Shown here piece after piece: positions 16,080 to 26,819 of a stretch of 64,000 bases of DNA; position 1 is the first letter of the stretch, and each line of letters starts with the position of its first letter. A program made the position numbers and the translations under genes. The stretch is taken from contig NZ_BNAF01000010.1 in assembly GCF_014653155.1 (NCBI RefSeq), forward strand, positions 124,001 to 188,000, in the 5' to 3' direction. This stretch comes from Sphingobacterium griseoflavum (lineage in GTDB: Bacteria > Bacteroidota > Bacteroidia > Sphingobacteriales > Sphingobacteriaceae). Under the pieces are notes generated by a model. That model made no database searches, was not told where the DNA came from, and saw nothing but the letters and a program-made list of their open reading frames with translations.

Positions 16080-16796
16080 TCACGCGCAACCATCAGGCCC
16101 GCACGAATCGCCATTGACCACATCAAGGCGGCTGCCATTTTTTTGCGTCCAACCGTCAAATGCCTTTTGCAGCGTGTCTCGAAAGACAGTAATATCTTGG
16201 GCGCCGGATATAGCATACTTCCTGTCGTAAACGAAGAATGGAACGCCACGCACCCCCAGCTGTTGAGCTTCGTAGATATCTTGGCGAACCTCATCTTCGA
16301 ACACCCTGTTTTCCAAGGCATGCTCCAATGCGGTACCATCTAAACCGAGCTGTGCCGCAATACGCTTCAGCAAGTCCATGTCATCGATATTTTCACCCTC
16401 GGTGAAATGGGCTTGGAATAACAGCTCTTCTGCTTGATCCTGCTTTCCATATCGTTTGGCGAAATGAGCCAACTCGTGTGCACGAAAGGAATTCGCAACA
16501 ATAGCTTTGTCTAGCCTGAATGTTAATTGCTCTCCCTTAGCCATTTCCGTAACCTGCAAGCACATGGCTTCCGCTTGGGTACGTGCCATGCCTTTGCTTT
16601 GCGCTAAACTATCGTAATAATCCAGTGTCGTATCGGTTTGCAAATGGGGGTTCAACTGATAGCTTTTCCACTCCAAATCCACCTGATCTTTAAAAGGAAG
16701 CCTATCCAGCGCCTGTTCAAATTTCCGTTTCCCAATATAGCAGAATGGGCACATCACGTCGCTCCAAACTTCTACCTTCATCTTCTCCATCGTCAT
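16080..16796 (-). CDS. DsbA-family oxidoreductase, FrnE-like
   Basis: A 238-residue thioredoxin-fold protein with an inserted helical domain. The redox motif C16-PF-C19 follows the first strand (VEVWSDVMCPFCYIGK), and the cis-Pro region reads VRGVPFFVYD. The C-terminus ends in a second cysteine pair, CGPDGC, typical of FrnE-type proteins related to polyketide-cluster and stress-linked disulfide isomerases. No signal peptide, so cytoplasmic. Start could be 16796 or the methionine two codons later. Its position beside katG suggests a link to oxidative stress, but this is only context. It faces the ABC-F gene with almost no gap. Confidence 0.87.
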   Translation of the reverse strand: MTMEKMKVEVWSDVMCPFCYIGKRKFEQALDRLPFKDQVDLEWKSYQLNPHLQTDTTLDYYDSLAQSKGMARTQAEAMCLQVTEMAKGEQLTFRLDKAIVANSFRAHELAHFAKRYGKQDQAEELLFQAHFTEGENIDDMDLLKRIAAQLGLDGTALEHALENRVFEDEVRQDIYEAQQLGVRGVPFFVYDRKYAISGAQDITVFRDTLQKAFDGWTQKNGSRLDVVNGDSCGPDGCA

Positions 16797-17146
16797 AAAA
16801 TTTTATCTAAATGTACGCAACTGGTTTTTCACTGCTAAGCTTCATCCGCAAATATGACATTAGGCGGAAAAACGATAGAGATCGCAAATACCAATTTTTT
16901 ATTTTAGGATACAATAGTGTCTTTTGACAAGATGTAGCGAAGCTAAATTCGGAAAGCCGACAGCAACATGCTTGTCAACCGAGGAATGGCCAGCACGTTT
17001 TTCTTTTTATTTAAAAACGGAAAGAGTTCAAAAAAGGATGAGCTTTGACGTGGCGAAGTTAAAAAGATCTTCTGCTATGATGGTATTTACAGCAAAGCAA
17101 GCAGCCTCAAAATTAGATTCCTGTTGAGGCTGCGCTTAGGTTGTTT
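16797..17146. other. 350-base intergenic region between the FrnE-like gene and katG
   Basis: It should hold the promoter of the FrnE-like gene; the best -7 match on the minus strand is imperfect (CATATTTG). The only clear structure is the katG terminator hairpin at 17101-17133. No convincing reading frame is present: the short open frames lack codon bias and family resemblance. Confidence 0.6.
17101..17133 (-). terminator. Terminator-like hairpin after katG
   Basis: GCAGCCTCAA (17101-17110) pairs perfectly with TTGAGGCTGC (17124-17133) across a 13-base loop, 13 bases after the katG stop. The following minus-strand sequence is only moderately T-rich, so termination may be weak. Confidence 0.65.
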
Positions 17147-19435
<2,289 letters not shown>

Positions 19436-19636
19436 TTATATTGAGTTAACACATTCCACGAAAGTATGTTTTTCTTTCACTGATAAAGATAATTTATTAC
19501 AATGATAAACTCTAATCGATAAATTCTATACATCATCGTTAGCGACGATTATTTCGATTAAAATTTGAAATTATGCTACAATTCGCCATTATTATAAACG
19601 CGAAGACGTATATTTAGCGCTGTTAAAACCATCTAT

Positions 19637-20281
19637 TTGAAGGATTACCTATTATTCATCGATACAGAGACATCTGGCATTCCCAAACGTTGGAACAGAC
19701 CGTATTCCGATGATAAGAATTGGCCAGCCGTCATTCAATTGGCTTGGATTATCTATACTGCTGACGGTCAAGAGATCAAACGGTCGAGTAAATACATTTA
19801 TGAGCATGACATAGCAATTAGCGCCACATCACGGCAAATACATGGCATAACAATAGATTTTTTGAAAAATCATGGTGGTCGGCGTAAAGATATTTTACGC
19901 AAATTCGCCTATGATATCAAAAAATACACACCCCTTATTATCGGCCATTTTGTGGAGCTCGATGTACAGGTCCTGAGTGCAGACTTCTTTCGTGCGCAGC
20001 TGCAAAACCCGTTTCAAAATCAAGCGTTATTCTGTACGATGCTTGTCAGCAAAAAATATGCGGTTAACCCATCGTCGGAGTACCTCAGACTGGTACAGTT
20101 GCATGAAGAGTTATTTGACGAACGTCCTAGGGAAATTCATGAGGCAGAGCATGATGCGGAGGTTACGGCGCGTTGCTTTTTCGAAATGCGCCGACGAGAA
20201 ACTGTCACAGAACAGGACATAAGTTCACAACAATTACGGTTTACGCGAGAGCTAAAGCTTGAAGATAAACAGCAATCTTAA
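19637..20281 (+). CDS. DnaQ-like 3'-5' exonuclease
   Basis: A 214-residue DEDDh exonuclease. Motif I is IDTETSG (residues 8-14), the middle motif is IIGHFVELDVQVL, and the C-terminal HDAEVTA supplies the last acidic residues with the preceding histidine. The start is TTG at 19637; no ATG lies upstream in frame near the conserved N-terminus, so the gene may be poorly translated or leaderless. It lies 11 bases before the cNMP/CBS/DUF294 gene. Exonucleases of this type are repeatedly found next to DUF294 nucleotidyltransferase-like proteins, which suggests a shared role, perhaps nucleotide-based signalling, not known in detail. Confidence 0.83.
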   Translation: MKDYLLFIDTETSGIPKRWNRPYSDDKNWPAVIQLAWIIYTADGQEIKRSSKYIYEHDIAISATSRQIHGITIDFLKNHGGRRKDILRKFAYDIKKYTPLIIGHFVELDVQVLSADFFRAQLQNPFQNQALFCTMLVSKKYAVNPSSEYLRLVQLHEELFDERPREIHEAEHDAEVTARCFFEMRRRETVTEQDISSQQLRFTRELKLEDKQQS

Positions 20282-20292
20282 TAAGCAAACAT

Positions 20293-22200
20293 ATGCAGCA
20301 CATAGTAGAACTTCTAAAACGAACCAAGCCCTTTGACATACTTCCAGAGAGTGTACTGGTTGGGGTATCGGATACGCTGCTGCTGACCCGGTATTCGAAA
20401 GACACTTTGGCCTATCGCCAAGAAATAACAGCCATGAAAGGCGTAGACATATTGGTAGAGGGAGAATATGAAACTTTCTTTTTCGACACGGCGGAGAACA
20501 AAAGATCCATCGAAATCCATCACTCTCCCTACTGCTTCGGCGGAATATCCGTCTTACTGAACCGAACAAAAGCACTAAAGTCGGTAATGGCCAAAAAAGG
20601 AACTGTGGTGTACAGTCTACCCCGGAAAGAGTTTTTGGAACTATGCAGCGCTTACGAAGACTTTTTTCAGTTTTACACGACGGACTTCGGAAAACGTATG
20701 CTGGATGATGAATTTTCCCACTTCGTAAAAACACCGGCCAGTTTTGAAGAAAGCTACATTGCGGCGGAGCAATTGTACTCTCGTAAAATCGATGGAATCA
20801 TCTATAAGGATATTGTATCGTGTCCTGCTGAAACACCAATTTTTGAAGCTGCCCAACATATGGCCCGCAATCGCGTCAGTTGTCTCTTTATACAGGATAG
20901 CCAAGATAATATTATCGGCTACGCAACCGACATGACATTACGAGACAACGTTATCGCACGCCGTATCGATGCGGACAAGCCTATAGCAAGTGTAATGGAT
21001 AATCCTATCCTCTCTATCTCCCATCAAGCTTATCTATATGAAGCCGTTCTAATGATGTTCAGCACAAAAGCTCGGTATTTATTAGTGGAAAAGGAGCATA
21101 AATATGTGGGCTTTTTGAGCAGGAATAGACTGCTAAGTGAGCAAGGACAATCGCCTTTGGTGTTCATCCAATCGGTAAAACTTGCAGAGACTACCGACGA
21201 ACTACGCCAAAAGTGGAACTATGTACCCGAGGTGATCAAACAGTTGCTAGGTAGAGGGATTAATGCCGAAATCACCAATCAAGTCATCACCACTATTGCC
21301 GATACCATTGCAATCAAGGTTATTGAAAAAGTAATTCGCGAGATGGGTGAGCCGCCGGCAAAGTTTGTATTCATGATAACAGGCAGTGAAGGACGCAAAG
21401 AACAAACGCTCAAAACAGATCAGGATAACGCAATTATCTATGAAGACAAAGCTAATGAGCAGCGGGAGATGGTTCGAGCATATTTTTTGGCATTTGCAGA
21501 AAAAGTCTCCGACTATTTGAACGATATCGGTTTCGTTTATTGCAAGGGCGGATATATGGCTAGCAATCCTGATTGGACACATTCATTATCCCATTGGAAA
21601 AAAAACTACAAAAATTGGATTGAAGAAACTGTCCCTGAAAATGCGATCAAGTTCTCCACTTTTTTTGACTGTAGATTTCTTTATGGAGACCGTCAAATTA
21701 TCGAGCAATTAAAAGAATTCTTGGAAGACGAGCTGCAAAAGCCTAATGATCGTTTCTTTGCTTTTATAGCCAAAAATGCATTACAGTACGAACCACCGCT
21801 TACGTTCTTCAAAAACATAAAAACAGAAACGAGAGGAAAAACAGAGGTTTTCAATATAAAAAATGCGATGACGCCCATTGTAGACCTTGTTCGCGTTTAT
21901 GCATTGAAAAAAAGGGTATATGAAGAAAATACCGGCGCAAGGCTTAAAAAGTTGATGGAGCTAGGCGTGTTTACGGCGGAGCAATATCAGGAGCTCTATC
22001 AAAGCTATTACTATCTCATGGCTTTACGTCTGCGAAATCAAGCCAATCAAATATTAGTAGAAAAAATAGAACCCAACAACTACATCAGTATAGACAAGTT
22101 AACGAAGATTGAAAAAGTCACGCTGAAAGAAATCTTTAAAACGATCCAAAATTTTCAAGTGGGTATAAAAATGCGGTTTACGAACAACCTTCTAGGCTGA
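20293..22200 (+). CDS. cNMP-binding/CBS/DUF294 putative nucleotidyltransferase
   Basis: A 635-residue soluble signalling protein. Order: a cyclic-nucleotide-binding-like domain (about 1-145), a tandem CBS pair (about 155-290), a GlnD-like nucleotidyltransferase domain, and a helical C-terminal DUF294_C domain (about 480-630). The transferase signature is intact: GSEGR at 364-368 and D376-Q-D378. The family is known from many bacteria, often beside acetate-metabolism genes and an exonuclease; its substrate is unclear. Here only the exonuclease partner is present, 11 bases upstream. The cNMP-binding domain has degenerate spacing, so ligand binding is uncertain. Confidence 0.88.
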   Translation: MQHIVELLKRTKPFDILPESVLVGVSDTLLLTRYSKDTLAYRQEITAMKGVDILVEGEYETFFFDTAENKRSIEIHHSPYCFGGISVLLNRTKALKSVMAKKGTVVYSLPRKEFLELCSAYEDFFQFYTTDFGKRMLDDEFSHFVKTPASFEESYIAAEQLYSRKIDGIIYKDIVSCPAETPIFEAAQHMARNRVSCLFIQDSQDNIIGYATDMTLRDNVIARRIDADKPIASVMDNPILSISHQAYLYEAVLMMFSTKARYLLVEKEHKYVGFLSRNRLLSEQGQSPLVFIQSVKLAETTDELRQKWNYVPEVIKQLLGRGINAEITNQVITTIADTIAIKVIEKVIREMGEPPAKFVFMITGSEGRKEQTLKTDQDNAIIYEDKANEQREMVRAYFLAFAEKVSDYLNDIGFVYCKGGYMASNPDWTHSLSHWKKNYKNWIEETVPENAIKFSTFFDCRFLYGDRQIIEQLKEFLEDELQKPNDRFFAFIAKNALQYEPPLTFFKNIKTETRGKTEVFNIKNAMTPIVDLVRVYALKKRVYEENTGARLKKLMELGVFTAEQYQELYQSYYYLMALRLRNQANQILVEKIEPNNYISIDKLTKIEKVTLKEIFKTIQNFQVGIKMRFTNNLLG

Positions 22201-22327
22201 TCTGAATACCGTATATTTCTCCATCGCTAGCGTATTGCACTTGTTGGGTTGCTCACACAGGTTACGATCTATTCATTGGTGCGGCCAAAGGGCTCAGAGC
22301 TACGAAACAACTTTGTAAACGCATCGA

Positions 22328-23569
22328 TTAATAGATTCGGTACAGCCTGCCTTGGTCCGTGATTGCGTATAAAGCACCGTCCTTACCTTGTGCCACATCG
22401 CGAAAACGCTGATTTTCCCCTGCCAAAAGGCGCTCTTCACCAACCACTTTGTTGTCGCGAATAACCAATCGAATGATATGTTGGCCGCTGAGTGACGCAA
22501 TGAACAGGTTATTTCGCCATTGGGGAAGATGATTGTGGCTATAAAAAGTCATTCCACTTGGCGAAACCACAGGATCCCAATAATATACGGGTTGTTCCAT
22601 ACCATCCTTTTGTTGAATGGCATCGCCGATCGATTGACCGCTATATTCAATGCCGTATGTAATCGTTGGCCATCCATAATTTGCGCCTGCCGTTATGTGA
22701 TTCAATTCATCCCCGCCACGCGGGCCGTGTTCACTTTGCCATATATCTCCGGTTGTAGGGTGTATCGCTAAGCCCTGCGGATTGCGATGGCCTATACTGT
22801 ATAATTCGGGTTTCGCATTGCCTTGACCAAAGGAAGGATTGCCTACAGCTGGACTACCATCTTTCGCGATGCGCACTAGCTTTCCAAGCGAAGAGCTAAC
22901 ATCTTGCGCTTGCGGTCTAGTAACTAACGAAGATCTTTCGCCCGTGCTGACAATTAAAAAGCCTGATCGATCGAAGACGATGCGCCCACCGTAATGTAGG
23001 GATCCAGCAAACGCTGGTGTCGCGCGATAGATTACCGTGACATTTTCTACTTTGGATTCGTCGAGAGAAAGAACGCCTTTAGCAACAGCAGTAACGCTAC
23101 CACCAGCTTGAGACTCGGAAAACACCCAGTATATCAATCGGTTGGCTGAGAAATCTGGATCGATGCACAAGCCTAACAAACCACCTTGGCCAGCTGCATC
23201 AACCGATGGCAAACCTATGATCGCTGGACTTAGTTCGCCCGCCGATGTTGCTATACGCAACGTTCCCCCCTTCTCTGTGATCAACAGCCGGCCATCCGGC
23301 AATCCTGTAATTCCCCATGGATTTTGCAAACTGCTAATGATGGCAGTAGCGGTGTATCCCGGGCTGCTCGTGACACCTGGTGCACGCGTCTGTCCAACAA
23401 AAGCGGGTTCATAATTTGTTTCAGCAGGCTCCGTTTCTACCGGTGGCCCAAGCGCAATTGTATCTGCTATGATGTTATCGGTTTTGCAAGAATGGACTCC
23501 TAAGGACAAGCTGCAGGCTATGCTCAGCAGCAATATACTCTTCAGCGCAAAGCGAGAAATAGTTTTCAT
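22328..23569 (-). CDS. PQQ-dependent glucose/sorbosone dehydrogenase-family protein
   Basis: A 413-residue exported six-bladed beta-propeller protein related to soluble aldose sugar dehydrogenases (YliI group). After a hydrophobic signal (about residues 8-24) there is a possible but imperfect lipobox (HSC at 26-28). Recognisable blocks are LQNPWGITGLPDGRLLITEK, the QGGLLGLCIDPDF segment, SIGHRNPQGLAIHP and HGPRGGDELNHI with NYGWP. Members use PQQ with calcium to oxidise sugars in the periplasm. Sphingobacteriaceae often lack PQQ synthesis, so the cofactor would be imported; that part is inference. Confidence 0.88.
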   Translation of the reverse strand: MKTISRFALKSILLLSIACSLSLGVHSCKTDNIIADTIALGPPVETEPAETNYEPAFVGQTRAPGVTSSPGYTATAIISSLQNPWGITGLPDGRLLITEKGGTLRIATSAGELSPAIIGLPSVDAAGQGGLLGLCIDPDFSANRLIYWVFSESQAGGSVTAVAKGVLSLDESKVENVTVIYRATPAFAGSLHYGGRIVFDRSGFLIVSTGERSSLVTRPQAQDVSSSLGKLVRIAKDGSPAVGNPSFGQGNAKPELYSIGHRNPQGLAIHPTTGDIWQSEHGPRGGDELNHITAGANYGWPTITYGIEYSGQSIGDAIQQKDGMEQPVYYWDPVVSPSGMTFYSHNHLPQWRNNLFIASLSGQHIIRLVIRDNKVVGEERLLAGENQRFRDVAQGKDGALYAITDQGRLYRIY

Positions 23570-23726
23570 ATTTAGCGTTTATTTATTCCTTGACATAGAA
23601 CGAAATATAAGGAAATACGTTTTAAAAAAATATTATGGGATGGCTAATCGTTTTGTCTATGTATCTTTAGAGCGACAATTTCAGCAATCATTAAAATAGA
23701 TTGTACAAAAAAAACTCATCTACAAT

Positions 23727-24311
23727 ATGCGCGTTGAAGAGACATATAGAAAAGAATACGGAAAACAGGTGGAGAAATATTTAGCCGCTTTTGGTTTAAC
23801 TCCGGAAGATTTGGGAAAACTTATACATTCCAGTTCAGATAATGTTCGTGCTATTATACGTGGTTCAGTCGGACTGAGTTTAGGGAAGATGATCAAGATC
23901 GCAAACGTCTTCTCCGTTCACTATTACAATTTTGCAGATCCGTCCTACCCCCTTCCGGAAGAGCGACACCTTTTGCAAAGCACGCGGACAAAAATTGAAA
24001 AGCGAAAGACAATTGGCGTGATCACACGGGACAACAGCAATTTGCTTGCAAGAGAACTGGACAAGTTGATTGCGCAAGACGTTTTGAGCCATCCTGTCAC
24101 TGCGTCTGCCCTACATAAACTCATGCATAAAAGCTTGGCTGATCGAAACGCTACAGAAATTACCAATTTATTAAACAAACCCCCGCGCAATAAAATCATA
24201 AAAAAGTTACCAGCAAAAATTGGTAAGCAAAATCTTTATATACACGTGAACCATCTCGAAGCCTATCAGCAACGGTCAACTCTTGATTTGTTTAATTCAG
24301 GAACCGGATAG
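23727..24311 (+). CDS. Hypothetical protein with an XRE-like helix-turn-helix N-terminus
   Basis: A 194-residue basic protein that I cannot place in a named family. Residues about 12-72 read like a Cro/C1-type HTH: GLTPEDLGKLIHSSSDNVRAI, then an IANVFSVHYYNF segment matching the last helix of XRE domains. The rest is Lys/Arg-rich, with KTIGVITRDNSN and a C-terminal VNHLEAY. There is no membrane segment or signal peptide. The gene stands alone, divergent from the sugar dehydrogenase. A DNA-binding role is plausible but unproven; the ATG at 23727 is the first in frame. Confidence 0.6.
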   Translation: MRVEETYRKEYGKQVEKYLAAFGLTPEDLGKLIHSSSDNVRAIIRGSVGLSLGKMIKIANVFSVHYYNFADPSYPLPEERHLLQSTRTKIEKRKTIGVITRDNSNLLARELDKLIAQDVLSHPVTASALHKLMHKSLADRNATEITNLLNKPPRNKIIKKLPAKIGKQNLYIHVNHLEAYQQRSTLDLFNSGTG

Positions 24312-24395
24312 TTTCCCCTTGATTGACTCGATCGATCTGTGAGATACGAGCAAGGCAATTCAAGTGGAAAGATAAGCTAGATGATTTAAAATTCC

Positions 24396-24403
24396 TACCT
24401 TTG
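24396..24403 (+). promoter_or_regulatory. -7 box of the heme oxygenase gene
   Basis: TACCTTTG matches TAnnTTTG, 99 bases before the ATG at 24502. The implied leader is about 90 bases. I see no clear Fur box overlapping it. Confidence 0.5.
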
Positions 24404-24501
24404 GTTAGGTATGCCTCGCGAGCTATTCGTCGACTGTCAGATGCTTTGTTTCTCCGGTTGCAGGCTGCACATAAATGTAATGATCTTTTAAATACAGAAC
24501 T

Positions 24502-25065
24502 ATGCTATTAAGTCAACATATTAAAGAAAATACGAAGGAATCTCACCAGAAACTAGAGGGCATTGTTGTAAGACAACTCAAGGCTATACAATCTCGCGCC
24601 GACTACGCACGTGTGCTAAAAGTTTTTTACGCCTACTTCCATGTTGTAGAACAAGCCATCGCTCCTTTTGTCAATGTCGATATTTTACCAGACTATCACA
24701 CAAGGAGGAATTCATCGGATATCAAACGAGATATTGAGGCTTTGGGTAGCCATGTCGACAATGTACCAAGGGCTCATGCGCCAACCATTTCGAACACGCT
24801 GGAGGCGCTATCAGCCCTGTACGTATTAGAGGGATCGATTATGGGAGGCCCCTATATTGTACAGATGCTAAACAAATATGGTATTTCCGAAGGAACATCT
24901 TTTTTTGCTGGATATGGCACGGATACCTCAAGCATGTGGGCGACGTTCGTAGGTGTATTGAACAAATTTGGCGAAAACCCAGCCACTCACTTGCGTGCTT
25001 CCGCAATCGCAAATGAAACATTCTCTAAATTTGGTGACGTATTTGCAGCGCATGTTGTTGCTTAG
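24502..25065 (+). CDS. Biliverdin-producing heme oxygenase
   Basis: A 187-residue helical protein of the bacterial HemO/BphO type that opens heme to biliverdin, releasing iron and CO. The proximal ligand is H15 in KESHQKLE. The distal helix region reads LYVLEGSIMGGPYI, with the flexible glycines above the heme. Length is typical (about 190-200). There is no bacteriophytochrome gene next to it, so the function may be iron recovery from heme and not chromophore supply. A 47-residue membrane protein begins three bases after its stop and probably shares the transcript. Confidence 0.88.
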   Translation: MLLSQHIKENTKESHQKLEGIVVRQLKAIQSRADYARVLKVFYAYFHVVEQAIAPFVNVDILPDYHTRRNSSDIKRDIEALGSHVDNVPRAHAPTISNTLEALSALYVLEGSIMGGPYIVQMLNKYGISEGTSFFAGYGTDTSSMWATFVGVLNKFGENPATHLRASAIANETFSKFGDVFAAHVVA

Positions 25066-25067
25066 CA

Positions 25068-25211
25068 ATGCTTAATCTTATGCCCAGAACGAGACAAAAT
25101 AAAAAGAATGTGTGGCTAAAACGTGCTGGTATTGGGGCGTTTATGTTTTTTCTTATAAAAGGTATCGCTTGGCTTGTAGTTTTTGCACTTGCTGCCAAAT
25201 CCTGTTCTTAA
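25068..25211 (+). CDS. Small single-pass membrane protein, 47 residues
   Basis: ATG 25068 to TAA 25211. The first 18 residues are very basic (RTRQNKKNVWLKR), followed by a hydrophobic segment of about 25 residues (IGAFMFFLIKGIAWLVV and onward) ending in CS. That pattern predicts one transmembrane helix with the basic end in the cytoplasm. The start is three bases after the heme oxygenase stop, so it is likely co-transcribed and coupled. Function unknown. Support is the coupling and the coherent topology; a homologue search would decide. Confidence 0.6.
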   Translation: MLNLMPRTRQNKKNVWLKRAGIGAFMFFLIKGIAWLVVFALAAKSCS

Positions 25212-25462
25212 TCCATCCTACTATCTTCCACTACCAAATTTAAGCTGTGGTGCCTTATTTAGTTAACCCGCTGTTAATCGCCCGTTGCAGTTAACTACTG
25301 CGTCATGATGCTATTTTCTACAAGTACAAGAGTTTAGCACATATTCACCCGAATTTGAACAATTATTCGGTAGGCAACCGGTTGACAGCGATATAAGACA
25401 TAGAATTTATAACATTTAACAAATTTTATTCGATTAAAATTTTCAAAGTGTACAAATTACAC

Positions 25463-25470
25463 TATATTTG
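25463..25470 (+). promoter_or_regulatory. -7 box of small RNA copy A
   Basis: TATATTTG matches TAnnTTTG. The bases just after it (TGYTWTCATAA) are also shared with copy B, so promoter and RNA were duplicated as one unit. Confidence 0.6.
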
Positions 25471-25475
25471 TGCTT

Positions 25476-25540
25476 TCATAATTTAGGTTTATAATTGGTT
25501 AGTTAAAGGCTTTCATTCTCCCCGTTTGAAAGCCTTTTTT
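25476..25540 (+). ncRNA. Small structured RNA, copy A
   Basis: A predicted RNA of about 65 nt with its own promoter. It has the 18-base block AGGTTTATAATTGGTTAG (25485-25502), identical in copy B, then a hairpin with arms 25505-25515 and 25527-25537 (11 bp). The loop TTCTCCCCGTT is identical in copy B, and a T-run ends the transcript. Two stem base pairs differ from copy B and both are compensated on the opposite arm. The hairpin with T-run can serve as intrinsic terminator, leaving the C-rich loop exposed for pairing with targets. I do not recognise a named RNA family. The 5' end is estimated from the -7 box. Confidence 0.75.
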
Positions 25541-25703
25541 GTGTTTATGGGTATTCATAGAACCTACAGTTACCAATAGGCTAGTAAATTTGCGGACAAA
25601 ATTGCTTGTCTGCTTTAAAAACATTATTTTTAAAAAACTGCGTCTTTTTTTGAGCAGTAAGAATTAGATTACCTCCGTTAAACAGATAAAACTTTTTATA
25701 ACT

Positions 25704-26762
25704 ATGGAAATGAAGACAATTAAGGGGCCCGCTATTTTTCTCGCTCAATTTATGGATGACGAGGCTCCTTTCAACAACCTTGAAAATATCGGGGCTTGGT
25801 TAGCAAAGTTAGGTTATAAAGGGGTTCAAATTCCTACTTGGGACAAGCGTTGCATTGATTTGGAAAAAGCAGCACATAGTAAAACTTATGCTGATGAGCT
25901 GAAGGGTCGCTTGCTGGAATTTGGCTTGGAGATCACAGAGCTGTCTGTGCATCTGCAGAGTCAACTTGTTGCTACACACCCTGCTTACGACAGGATGTAT
26001 GACGGTTTTGCTCCCGAAAATGTCCACAACGATCCGAAAGCGAGAACAGCTTGGGCAGTGAACCAAGTGGAGTTGGCCGCAAAGGCTTCCGCAAACCTTG
26101 GTTTGGATACGCTGGCCGCTTTTTCTGGTTCTCTACTATGGCATACCGTATATCCCTGGCCGCAACGACCTACGGGACTCGTACAAGCAGGGTTCGACGA
26201 ATTAGCTAAGCGCTGGCGCCCACTACTGGACATCTGCGATCAGTTTGGCGTTGATGTAGCCTATGAACTTCATCCGGGTGAAGACCTACACGACGGCATC
26301 ACGTTCGAGCGGTTCTTGGAGGCAGTCGGCGGGCACGAGCGAGCTAATATCCTTTATGATCCTAGTCATTTCGTCCTACAACAGTTAGATTATTTAGCCT
26401 TCATTGATTTCTATCATGATCGTATCAAAGCCTTCCATGTAAAAGACGCAGAATTTTTAAAAAGTGGAAAGTCAGGCGTTTACGGTGGTTATCAAGATTG
26501 GATAGACCGCCCTGGACGTTTTCGTTCCTTGGGAGATGGACAGGTAGATTTCAAGGGTATTTTCACGAAACTATCGCGTTATGGGTTCGATCGCTGGGCC
26601 GTAATCGAATGGGAATGCTGTATCAAAGATCCGGCTCAAGGAGCAGAAGAAGGCGTCGACTTTGTCAACAAGCACATTATCAATGTAACCAAAAAGACGT
26701 TTGACGACTTTGCCAGTGCCGGGGCAGATGACGATTTAAACAAGCGCATCTTGGGCTTATAA
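25704..26762 (+). CDS. Sugar phosphate isomerase/epimerase (xylose isomerase-like TIM barrel)
   Basis: A 352-residue protein of the AP endonuclease-2/xylose isomerase-like TIM-barrel superfamily (IolE/IolI-type). Likely metal-site segments are YELHPGEDLHDG (about 192-203), ILYDPSHF (about 217-224), HVKDAEF (about 245-251) and the C-terminal VIEWE (about 309-313). No signal peptide. These enzymes epimerise or isomerise sugars or keto-inositols; the substrate cannot be read from sequence. It is monocistronic. Three Gfo/Idh/MocA oxidoreductases, which often work with such epimerases in inositol or sugar catabolism, lie 20 kb away. Confidence 0.85.
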   Translation: MEMKTIKGPAIFLAQFMDDEAPFNNLENIGAWLAKLGYKGVQIPTWDKRCIDLEKAAHSKTYADELKGRLLEFGLEITELSVHLQSQLVATHPAYDRMYDGFAPENVHNDPKARTAWAVNQVELAAKASANLGLDTLAAFSGSLLWHTVYPWPQRPTGLVQAGFDELAKRWRPLLDICDQFGVDVAYELHPGEDLHDGITFERFLEAVGGHERANILYDPSHFVLQQLDYLAFIDFYHDRIKAFHVKDAEFLKSGKSGVYGGYQDWIDRPGRFRSLGDGQVDFKGIFTKLSRYGFDRWAVIEWECCIKDPAQGAEEGVDFVNKHIINVTKKTFDDFASAGADDDLNKRILGL

Positions 26763-26767
26763 AAAAC

Positions 26768-26790
26768 GTGCGCCGGTTTCTCCGGCGCAC
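26768..26790 (-). terminator. Terminator after the large M16 protease gene
   Basis: GTGCGCCGG pairs with CCGGCGCAC across a five-base loop; on the minus strand it is followed by six Ts (26761-26766). It sits six bases from the convergent sugar isomerase stop, and the stem may also act on that transcript, though no T-run follows on the plus strand. Confidence 0.85.
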
Positions 26791-26819
26791 ATTCCTACTC
26801 GCTACCGCGATACAATTAT

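Larger units (their letters stand above)
25212..25703. other. 492-base intergenic region carrying small RNA copy A
   Basis: Holds the small RNA unit (promoter box 25463-25470, transcript about 25476-25540) and the leader of the sugar isomerase gene. The first 250 bases contain no frame or hairpin that I can support. Confidence 0.6.

Noticed and set aside
16924..17127. 67-codon open frame before katG terminator
   Set aside because: Overlaps the terminator hairpin and shows no protein-like pattern.
19510..19550. Possible OxyR-type repeat (ATCG-N7-CTAT) upstream of katG
   Set aside because: Only one pair of half-sites fits, with a mismatch; the next expected pair is absent. Too weak to claim.
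20252..20734. 160-codon frame antisense to the DUF294 gene
   Set aside because: Shadow of a well-supported gene on the opposite strand.
24323..24511. 62-codon open frame before heme oxygenase
   Set aside because: Covers the TACCTTTG promoter box and ends inside the heme oxygenase gene.
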